Source: Candidatus Neomicrothrix sp. UBA4542 (GTDB lineage: Bacteria > Actinomycetota > Acidimicrobiia > Acidimicrobiales > Poriferisodalaceae). From it: DNA of 5,461 bases. The notes below the pieces were generated by a model. The model did no database searches and was not told the origin of the DNA. It saw only the letters and a program-made list of their open reading frames with translations. Positions 1-5,223 of this stretch are shown here, piece by piece. Numbering within the stretch: position 1 is the first letter of the stretch; each line of letters opens with the position of its first letter. The position numbers and the translations under genes were made by a program. Where the stretch lies: the NCBI GenBank assembly GCA_002388005.1, contig DGLO01000032.1, positions 1-5,461 on the forward strand, given 5' to 3'.

Positions 1-78
1 ACTCTGTGAGCTTTGGCCACAGGGTTCCTGCAGGGGGTCTCTGTCGGGTACCGGGCGACAAATGCTGCGTGAGTTCTA

Positions 79-1104
79 TCAAGCGATATTGAAGGCAGAG
101 GCAGTTTGTCCTGTGAACGTAACTTGGACACGGTCTCCGCGGGTAAATGGAGCCGACGGCTCGCATCGAACTCGCAGTTGTTCGCCGCCAAGCGTGACAA
201 AAATCATCGTTTCATGTCCGTAGTATTCGACAAGTTGCACTGTGGCTTGGTCTCCGAGTTCAAGAGATAGCTGCTCAGGTCGCACCACGATGTCCACGGG
301 CCCTCGGGCATCTTTGTCCACCGGCAATGATCCGAGTGAACATTGTGCTATTCCATCAAGAGCGTGGCCTGTGAGTACCGACATTGTTCCGACGAATTCA
401 GCCGTCCAGCGGTCAACTGGATAGTGGTAAAGAACGCGAGGAGTGTCGGTTTGGACTATGCGACCGTTTCGCATGACTGCAACGCGGTCCCCGACGATAA
501 ACGCTTCATCTTGATCGTGAGTGACGAATAGTGACGTAATGCCTAGGTCCGTCAAGAGTCGGTGGACTTCGGTCCGGACCTCTATTCGCAAGTTTGTGTC
601 GAGATTTGAGAATGGTTCGTCAAGAAGGAGCACAGTCGGGCGAGGGGCAAGGGCTCTAGCGAGTGCGACTCTCTGTTGCTGGCCGCCTGAGAGAGTTGCT
701 GGCATGCGGTCCGACAGATCGGCCAGATCCATCATTTCGAGTGCGCCAGCTACTTCTTGATTCCGAGTCGCCGATTTCTTGATGCCGTAGGCAACGTTGC
801 CCGCCACCGATAGATGGGGGAAGAGTGCCCAATCCTGAAACACCATTCCCACACGACGGCGGTCGGGTGGAACCCACACGTCGCCTGCGACGACTTCGTC
901 ACCAAGATGTATTGCCCCGCTTGAAGGTCTCTCCAGTCCGGCTATAAGCCGAAGTAATGTTGTTTTTCCACAGCCACTTGGTCCTAAAAGCGCCATCGAC
1001 TCGCCGGGCTCGATGTCTAGGCAGACCTTGTGCAATACCGGATCTTGTTCGTAAGAATGTTCAAGGTCCCTGATCGCGACCCCGCGTGCAGCGGCTGTCG
1101 TCAT
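79..1104 (-). CDS. ABC transporter ATP-binding protein, FbpC/PotA-type (ferric iron or similar uptake)
   Basis: This 341-residue protein is the cytoplasmic ATPase of an ABC importer; it would drive uptake through a membrane permease fed by a substrate-binding protein. Visible motifs in order are an A-loop Tyr18, Walker A GPSGCGKT (41-48), Q-loop Gln90 in VFQDWALFPH, signature LSGGQ (138-142), Walker B VLLLDE (158-163), D-loop SNLD (166-169) and switch His196. A C-terminal TOBE-like region (about 240-341) contains VRPE (274-277). Length and architecture fit the FbpC/PotA/CysA group, usually about 340-360 residues. The ATG overlaps the regulator's stop as ATGA, so translation is probably coupled; a weak AGGG lies just upstream. 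The gene ends in a tandem TGA-TAG. Substrate is not fixed by the sequence: iron is favoured by family and by the DtxR partner, but manganese, thiamine, polyamine or sulfate ATPases look alike. No permease or binding protein is visible in the window. Confidence 0.93.
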   Translation of the reverse strand: MTTAAARGVAIRDLEHSYEQDPVLHKVCLDIEPGESMALLGPSGCGKTTLLRLIAGLERPSSGAIHLGDEVVAGDVWVPPDRRRVGMVFQDWALFPHLSVAGNVAYGIKKSATRNQEVAGALEMMDLADLSDRMPATLSGGQQQRVALARALAPRPTVLLLDEPFSNLDTNLRIEVRTEVHRLLTDLGITSLFVTHDQDEAFIVGDRVAVMRNGRIVQTDTPRVLYHYPVDRWTAEFVGTMSVLTGHALDGIAQCSLGSLPVDKDARGPVDIVVRPEQLSLELGDQATVQLVEYYGHETMIFVTLGGEQLRVRCEPSAPFTRGDRVQVTFTGQTASAFNIA

Positions 1105-1778
1105 GTCCCTGGGGTTACGACTATTCGTTTTGCGGTTGCTCCGCCGACCTCAAAGGGGTTATCGCCCACTTTGACGGTCGCAGTTCCATCTGATGCGAAA
1201 GACAGAACGACTCCGGGTCGACCCGGCATCAGACCGGTGCCTTCTAGGAATTCAAGTTGGCCGGGTTCCCATTCCAACTCTTCGGGAATGCGGACGACCG
1301 TAAAGGGGTCGCCGGCGTCAATTTCGGATAGCCCGACCGTCCCTTGTGGCTCTTCGTAGCCGCTTCCGGGTATCGGATTCCCATGGGGGCACGTCTGGGG
1401 ATCTCCCAAAGCGCGAAGCATCGCAGCTTCCACAAGGGGCGATATCACGTGTTCCCATCGTCCCGCTTCATTGTGAGCGTCGGTCCAGTTCAACCCGAGT
1501 ACGTCTGTAAGAAAACATTCCGCCAGCCGATGCCGTCGTACGATAGTTCTCGCCAAGTCTTCGCCTTCGCTGGTCAGAATGATCTCGCTCCCACCTGCGA
1601 TTTCGACGAGGTTTTCGCGTTCCATCCGACGAATCATTTCGCCGACCGCTTGACGAGATATTTCGAGACGATCGGAGATCCTGGCCTGAATAACAGGCAC
1701 GCCGTCTTCTCCCAACTCAAAGATGGCTTCGCTGTACTCCTCAAAAGCCGGGTGGTGTTCGGTCGGTTCATACGCCAC
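1101..1778 (-). CDS. DtxR/IdeR/MntR-family metal-dependent transcriptional regulator
   Basis: This 225-residue protein should be a metal-activated DNA-binding repressor. It has an N-terminal winged helix (about 12-72, recognition helix near 41-53), a dimerisation and metal-binding domain (about 75-140) ending in the family block CPHGNPIPGS (130-139), and a C-terminal SH3/FeoA-like domain (about 150-225). Aligned from memory with IdeR at a constant offset of +4, the ancillary site is intact (His83, Glu87, His102). The primary site keeps Glu109 and His110 but has Glu14 for Met10 and Gly106 for Cys102; Glu17 matches the position of MntR Glu11. Metal choice may therefore differ from iron. The start is GTG: an in-frame TAG lies 12 bases upstream, and the nearby ATGs at 1780 and 1771 are out of frame. 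TAGGGT six bases before the GTG could be a leaderless -10 box or a weak ribosome site. It is first gene of an operon with the ABC ATPase. Confidence 0.93.
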   Translation of the reverse strand: MAYEPTEHHPAFEEYSEAIFELGEDGVPVIQARISDRLEISRQAVGEMIRRMERENLVEIAGGSEIILTSEGEDLARTIVRRHRLAECFLTDVLGLNWTDAHNEAGRWEHVISPLVEAAMLRALGDPQTCPHGNPIPGSGYEEPQGTVGLSEIDAGDPFTVVRIPEELEWEPGQLEFLEGTGLMPGRPGVVLSFASDGTATVKVGDNPFEVGGATAKRIVVTPGT

Positions 1779-1784
1779 ATGACG

Positions 1785-1790
1785 ACCCTA
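1785..1790 (-). promoter_or_regulatory. Candidate -10 box TAGGGT (or weak Shine-Dalgarno) of the DtxR gene
   Basis: Read on the minus strand, TAGGGT lies exactly six bases before the GTG start. This is the spacing expected of an actinobacterial TAnnnT -10 box driving a leaderless transcript. The AGGG within it could instead act as a Shine-Dalgarno seven bases from the start. No good -35 is visible. The two readings cannot be separated without a mapped transcription start. Confidence 0.35.
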
Positions 1791-1803
1791 CCAGCGAACT
1801 AGT

Positions 1804-1819
1804 TGGAGTCCCGATTCCA
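1804..1819. promoter_or_regulatory. Imperfect inverted repeat upstream of the DtxR operon, candidate operator
   Basis: TGGAGTC-CC-GATTCCA forms two 7-base arms around a 2-base centre with one mismatched pair (G opposite T). It ends 26 bases upstream of the regulator's GTG, about where a -35 element or operator would lie for that gene. It does not match the known DtxR/IdeR iron box (TTAGGTTAGSCTAACCTAA). If it is an autoregulatory site, the regulator reads a different sequence. Confidence 0.3.
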
Positions 1820-1866
1820 GAATGTCGAGGTCCCTTAACGCTTGACCCCCCGTGGTTTTTTGGCTC

Positions 1867-1882
1867 GTTCGCTTACGCGAAC
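1867..1882. promoter_or_regulatory. Perfect inverted repeat GTTCGC-TTAC-GCGAAC, candidate operator
   Basis: Two perfect 6-base arms flank a 4-base centre in the divergent intergenic region, 30 bases before the ClC start and 88 bases before the DtxR start. If the candidate -10 at 1898-1903 is real, the dyad spans the -35 region of the ClC promoter, a usual place for a repressor site. The half-sites are in the opposite order to the Gram-positive LexA box (CGAAC-N4-GTTCG), so it is not an SOS box. The motif GCGAACT occurs again at 1794-1800. No protein can be assigned to it. Confidence 0.4.
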
Positions 1883-1897
1883 TCTGCCGGGAACAGC

Positions 1898-1903
1898 TAC
1901 GGT
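1898..1903 (+). promoter_or_regulatory. Candidate -10 box TACGGT of the ClC gene
   Basis: TACGGT fits TAnnnT and ends nine bases before the ATG at 1913, which would give a leaderless or nearly leaderless transcript. No Shine-Dalgarno is visible before that ATG. The context GCTACGGTC is nearly identical to GCTACCGTC, found at the same distance before the MFS start. No -35 match is seen. Confidence 0.35.
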
Positions 1904-1912
1904 CGGCGCCTG

Positions 1913-3676
1913 ATGCCACGACGAGCCCGCAATCTTCTTGGACGAATTTTCCAAGTTCGAACATTTGGAAGACAATTAGCGGGTATTCGTCTGACCGAAA
2001 ATCAGACGTTCGCCCTCATGGCTGTTGTCATTGGATTGATCGGGGGATTAGCGGCAGTCGCCTTCCACTATTTGATCGACTTCCTCAGCGAAGAGGTCTT
2101 CGGTCGACTGGCTGCCTGGTCGGACATTCTTGGACCATTCCGGTATCTGCCCGGAATTGTTATTGGAGGGCTTCTCGTCGGGCCGCTGGTAACCCGCGCA
2201 GCTTCAGAAGCCAAAGGCCACGGTGTTCCCGAAGTCATGGAGGCGGTAAATCGTCGAGGGGGACGAATCAGAACTCGAGTTGCGTACGTTAAAGCGGTCG
2301 CTTCAGCCCTCACCATTGGGTCGGGAGGCTCAGCTGGCCGAGAAGGCCCTATTGTCCAAATTGGTTCAGCATTGGGTTCGACGCTGGCACGATTATTTCG
2401 AATGTCAGACCGGCGGCGCTCTACGTTTGTCGCGGCTGGAGCCGCTGCGGGCGTCGCCGCAGTTTTCAATGCCCCCCTCGCGGGGGTCTTCTTCGCCTTG
2501 GAAGTGGTGCTCCGGTCATTTACCGCTCGAGGCTTTTCAACGGTGGTCATTTCCGCAGTTGCAGCTAACGCCGTGTGGCGGGTTCTCGTAGGTGACGAAT
2601 CGGTATTAACTGCAGAAGTGCATCATCTGGTGCATCCCACCGAACTGGTTTTTTATGCCTTGCTGGGAGTTGTAGCGGCGGTCGTTGCAGTCGGTTTCGT
2701 CCGCCTGTTGTATTTCGTAGAGGACCGATTCGATGCGCTTCCCGTCCTAGCGGACTTTCGACCCGCGATAGGCGTTGTGGCGGTGGGGGCATTGGGCGCC
2801 ATTTCGTTTGATCTACTTGGATCGGGGTTATCGGGCATAGACAAAGCTCTCGCCGGAGAGTTCGCCTTTCGGTTCTTGCTGCTTTTGCTAGTGGGAAAGA
2901 TGCTTGCAACGGCGTTGACTCTTGGCTCAGGAGGATCGGGGGGAATTTTTTCTCCAGCATTATTTATCGGCGCTCTCCTTGGGTCGGCCTACGGTCAGAT
3001 AATCCATGATCTTTTTCCGGAGTCGACCGCTACTGCTGGGGCCTATGCGGTAGTCGGAATGGCCGCGGTCTTTGCTGCAGCAGCTCAGGCGCCCATGTCG
3101 AGTATTTTCATTGTGTTCGAAATGACGAACGACTTCGGGTTGATTATGCCGCTGATGGCCGCTTGCGCGGCGGCGACAGTGGCCTATTCAGCAATAAAGA
3201 AAGATTCCATTTACGAGGTCAAACTGCGACGCAAAGACGCACTGGGACCAGATCGCTCCCGCGATGACCACCTCATGAGCCAAGTGGCTTTAGTGGGAGC
3301 CGCCGAAGCAAAATACGCTGCAACCCTCAGAACAGCGTCGCTCCAACAAGCGATACAGATCATGAAGCGGGGCCGCGAGGAGATGCTCCTGGTTGTGACT
3401 GCCGATCGTGCTCTCGAGGGAGTGGCCTACCTCCGTGACGCCGAAGCGAAACTCGAGGAATCCCCCAATGCCAAGGTCCTTGACATTGTGCGTGACGACC
3501 ACCCTGTCGCTCACCCCGGTTCCACTCTCGAACAGGGCATGCAAATGCTCGAAAACGCCAACACTGACCTCCTCCCCGTGCTCGACTGGAATGACCGAGT
3601 CCTCGGAGTAGCCAACAGAGTGTCAATGGTCAAGGCTTACGAGAATGCCGCACCTCAACTGTCGAGCGACTCCTAG
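1913..3676 (+). CDS. ClC-family chloride channel/transporter with C-terminal CBS domain pair
   Basis: This 587-residue polytopic membrane protein should move chloride or a similar anion as a homodimer. The ClC core (about 30-440) shows GHGVP (102-106), the gating motif GSGGSAGREGP (136-146) with gating Glu144, FNAPLAG (185-191), GGIFSP (343-348) and Tyr434, which matches the anion-coordinating Tyr445 of E. coli ClC. The internal proton-glutamate position (E203 in E. coli ClC) is Val198, after Glu197. His103 stands where E. coli ClC has Ser107. The last about 135 residues (454-580) form two CBS modules, the first rather divergent; such pairs often bind adenine nucleotides and regulate gating. 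The ATG at 1913 was chosen because upstream in-frame codons offer no ATG or GTG; there is no clear Shine-Dalgarno. The stop overlaps the convergent neighbour's stop. Whether it is a channel or an exchanger cannot be settled by reading. Confidence 0.95.
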   Translation: MPRRARNLLGRIFQVRTFGRQLAGIRLTENQTFALMAVVIGLIGGLAAVAFHYLIDFLSEEVFGRLAAWSDILGPFRYLPGIVIGGLLVGPLVTRAASEAKGHGVPEVMEAVNRRGGRIRTRVAYVKAVASALTIGSGGSAGREGPIVQIGSALGSTLARLFRMSDRRRSTFVAAGAAAGVAAVFNAPLAGVFFALEVVLRSFTARGFSTVVISAVAANAVWRVLVGDESVLTAEVHHLVHPTELVFYALLGVVAAVVAVGFVRLLYFVEDRFDALPVLADFRPAIGVVAVGALGAISFDLLGSGLSGIDKALAGEFAFRFLLLLLVGKMLATALTLGSGGSGGIFSPALFIGALLGSAYGQIIHDLFPESTATAGAYAVVGMAAVFAAAAQAPMSSIFIVFEMTNDFGLIMPLMAACAAATVAYSAIKKDSIYEVKLRRKDALGPDRSRDDHLMSQVALVGAAEAKYAATLRTASLQQAIQIMKRGREEMLLVVTADRALEGVAYLRDAEAKLEESPNAKVLDIVRDDHPVAHPGSTLEQGMQMLENANTDLLPVLDWNDRVLGVANRVSMVKAYENAAPQLSSDS

Positions 3677-4554
3677 TTGAGGCCGGCCGCCCGTGCTAGT
3701 AGAGCAAGGTGTTCGTCAAAGTCTTTCGTCGGAATCGCAGGGGCGAGCACCAATTCGTCGACTTGAAGCGATGCCGCAATCTCGATCTTAGATTCGATCT
3801 CAGCTGGATCAATCCTCGACAACGGGAGTCCGAGCTTAAAGTCAAAGTCATCGTCGGCTAGATCGCGGTCGTGGTCGTTCAAGATCTGACCAAGGGTGGC
3901 CAGATGAGCATGAATGTCGGGCTGAGCCCACCAGCCATACCAACCGTCACCTAAGCGCGCTGCACGCCTCATGGCAGCAGCTGAGTCTCCGCCGATGATT
4001 ATCGGAGGCCCACCCGGCGTGACGGGCTTCGGGTTCATCACCGCGTTTTCGAAACGAACAAATTCACCTTGGTAGGTAGCACGTTCTTCGGTCCAGGTGA
4101 CACGCAGCGCCTCTATGTATTCATCAAGACGTTTGCCTCGGCGAGCAAAGTCAACCCCAAGAGCTGCGTACTCTTCCCAGGACCAACCTGACCCGACTCC
4201 AAGTTCGAACCTGCCATTAGTGAAGTGATCCAGGGTGAGCACTTCTTTAGCTGTCAGCAGCGCCGGTCGTTGAGTCAGAATCAGTACGCCAGTGATGAAA
4301 CGCAACGTGGTTGTCGCATGCGCCGCGGCCTGTGCGCAAAATAACGGGTCGAAAATTCCGGTATCTGGACCCCAGTTAGGTTCGCCGTCCTCTGTATAGG
4401 GGTAATCAGACTCATAACTTGTGAAAAACACCACATGTTCGGGTAAGGCGAGACTTCGAAAGCCCAAACCTTCAACCGACTGAGCAAAATCCCGGAGGAA
4501 AAACAAATCTCGACGAGGTGAATTGCCGAAAAACCCGGCAACGCTGATTTCCAT
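3673..4554 (-). CDS. LLM-class flavin/F420-dependent oxidoreductase, TIGR03619-like (Rv2161c type)
   Basis: This 293-residue cytosolic enzyme belongs to the luciferase-like TIM-barrel superfamily and, by its motifs, to the F420-using branch common in Actinobacteria. Visible signatures are LPEH (37-40), FDPL (68-71), the block RPALLTAKE leading to LDHFTNGRFELGVGSGW (96-124), RGKRLDE (139-145), GGPPIIIGG (181-189) and a RAARLGDGW element (197-205). The whole barrel appears present, and length is normal for the family. Its substrate is unknown; relatives reduce or oxidise diverse small molecules, and neither neighbour suggests one. A strong GAGGGGGA ribosome site lies six bases before the ATG. 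Divergent from the carbonic anhydrase, it has its own upstream region. It ends tail to tail with the ClC gene. FMN use instead of F420 is the main alternative. Confidence 0.9.
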   Translation of the reverse strand: MEISVAGFFGNSPRRDLFFLRDFAQSVEGLGFRSLALPEHVVFFTSYESDYPYTEDGEPNWGPDTGIFDPLFCAQAAAHATTTLRFITGVLILTQRPALLTAKEVLTLDHFTNGRFELGVGSGWSWEEYAALGVDFARRGKRLDEYIEALRVTWTEERATYQGEFVRFENAVMNPKPVTPGGPPIIIGGDSAAAMRRAARLGDGWYGWWAQPDIHAHLATLGQILNDHDRDLADDDFDFKLGLPLSRIDPAEIESKIEIAASLQVDELVLAPAIPTKDFDEHLALLARAAGLN

Positions 4555-4560
4555 ATTGGT

Positions 4561-4568
4561 TCCCCCTC
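4561..4568 (-). promoter_or_regulatory. Strong Shine-Dalgarno GAGGGGGA of the F420-type oxidoreductase
   Basis: On the minus strand GAGGGGGA is followed by ACCAAT and then the ATG at 4554, an ideal spacing. It fixes that start and contrasts with the other promoter-proximal genes here, which lack a comparable ribosome site. Confidence 0.75.
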
Positions 4569-4605
4569 AAACAAGCAAAAATCTGGCCGTTTCATACGCC
4601 CGCTG

Positions 4606-4634
4606 TTGAAATTCAAACCACAGCCTCATATAGA
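4606..4634 (+). promoter_or_regulatory. Candidate promoter TTGAAA-N17-TATAGA of the carbonic anhydrase gene
   Basis: The -35 TTGAAA (4606-4611) matches TTGACA at five of six positions. After exactly 17 bases comes TATAGA (4629-4634), matching TATAAT at four of six. The predicted transcription start falls at about 4641-4642, on the A of the ATG chosen for the carbonic anhydrase, which would make the message leaderless. The TTG at 4606 that could extend the reading frame would then lie inside the promoter. Confidence 0.5.
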
Positions 4635-4641
4635 GCCGAGA

Positions 4642-5196
4642 ATGACGCAAATTTCATTCCGCGAATCGGTAGTTTCTTCGAACGTGTCTGACGATTTTGC
4701 TGCCAACGCGGACCAACTGGTCCTTCATAACCGCCATTTCGCCAAAAGGTTCGAAGACGGCGACCTTGCAGTCGCTCCAACTATGCGCCTAGCGGTGGTT
4801 GCCTGCATGGACTCTCGAATGGATATCTTCAAGATCCTAGGTCTAGAAAACGGTGAAGCTCACATCGTCCGCAACGCCGGCGGCGTGATTACCGACGACG
4901 TCATCCGGTCCCTCTGTCTCTCTCAAAGATTCTTAGGAACCCAAGAAATCATTCTGTTGCATCACACCGATTGCGGCCTACAGATGGTCAGCGAGGATGA
5001 CTTCAAAGCCGAACTCGAAGCAGAGCTCGGGGTTAAGCCCCGCTGGTCCTTGGAGCCCTTCGCGGACCCATACGCTGACACCCGCCAGTCGATGCAACGG
5101 CTCTTGCTGACTCCGTTCGTTGACGCGCAACATTTACGAGGCTTCGTCTACGACGTTACCGACGGACTGCTACACGAGGTGTCACAAGCAGAATAG
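4642..5196 (+). CDS. Beta-class carbonic anhydrase, Rv1284/CanA-like
   Basis: This cytosolic zinc enzyme interconverts CO2 and bicarbonate. With the ATG at 4642 it has 184 residues. Zinc ligands are Cys55 (in VACMDSR), His108 and Cys111 (in HHTDCG), and the catalytic Asp57-Arg59 dyad is present. Spacing of ligands and dyad equals that of mycobacterial Rv1284 (Cys35, Asp37, Arg39, His88, Cys91; recalled), with a constant offset of 20. The motif RNAGG and the C-terminal block RGFVYDVTDG are also typical. An in-frame TTG at 4606 would add 12 residues but overlaps a good promoter, and a GTG at 4684 would give an N terminus closer to the family's; neither has a clear ribosome site. Even from 4642 the protein is about 20 residues longer at the N terminus than Rv1284. 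An MFS transporter gene follows by 27 bases, and the F420-type oxidoreductase is divergent. Confidence 0.93.
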   Translation: MTQISFRESVVSSNVSDDFAANADQLVLHNRHFAKRFEDGDLAVAPTMRLAVVACMDSRMDIFKILGLENGEAHIVRNAGGVITDDVIRSLCLSQRFLGTQEIILLHHTDCGLQMVSEDDFKAELEAELGVKPRWSLEPFADPYADTRQSMQRLLLTPFVDAQHLRGFVYDVTDGLLHEVSQAE

Positions 5197-5208
5197 GTTT
5201 CACACCGC

Positions 5209-5214
5209 TACCGT
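5209..5214 (+). promoter_or_regulatory. Candidate -10 box TACCGT of the MFS gene
   Basis: TACCGT lies in the 27-base gap after the carbonic anhydrase and ends nine bases before the ATG at 5224. The context GCTACCGTC matches the ClC upstream site (GCTACGGTC) at eight of nine bases and at identical distance from the start. This would let the MFS gene be transcribed on its own as a leaderless message. A weak GGCGAG directly abutting the ATG is the only other start signal. Confidence 0.35.
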
Positions 5215-5223
5215 CTCGGCGAG

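Noticed and set aside
1..92. Possible C-terminal end of a rightward gene (frame 3, stop at 90-92), or a terminator for the ABC operon
   Set aside because: The 29 residues are not recognisable. The small palindromes here (CCTGCAGG at 27-34; GTCG...CGAC around GGTACC near 44-60) have short or broken stems and no T-run, so neither a gene nor a terminator can be supported.
1344..1802. 152-codon rightward open frame opposite the DtxR-family gene
   Set aside because: It lies almost entirely antisense to a clear family member, has no recognisable motif and reads as low-quality protein; it is a mirror frame of the real gene.
1842..1847. TTGACC as a -35 hexamer for the ClC gene
   Set aside because: No plausible -10 lies 16-18 bases downstream; the nearest candidate boxes are at the wrong spacing.
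1867..1882. LexA/SOS box
   Set aside because: The Gram-positive SOS box is CGAAC-N4-GTTCG; here the half-sites are in reverse order (GTTCGC-N4-GCGAAC).
1852..2292. 146-codon rightward frame starting before the ClC gene
   Set aside because: It overlaps the ClC gene in another frame and has no family features; the ClC frame is unambiguous.
2068..2550. 160-codon leftward open frame opposite the ClC gene (and another at 2565-2960)
   Set aside because: Both are antisense to a conserved membrane core and have Arg/Pro/Ala/Thr-rich composition typical of mirror frames; no motif or start signal.
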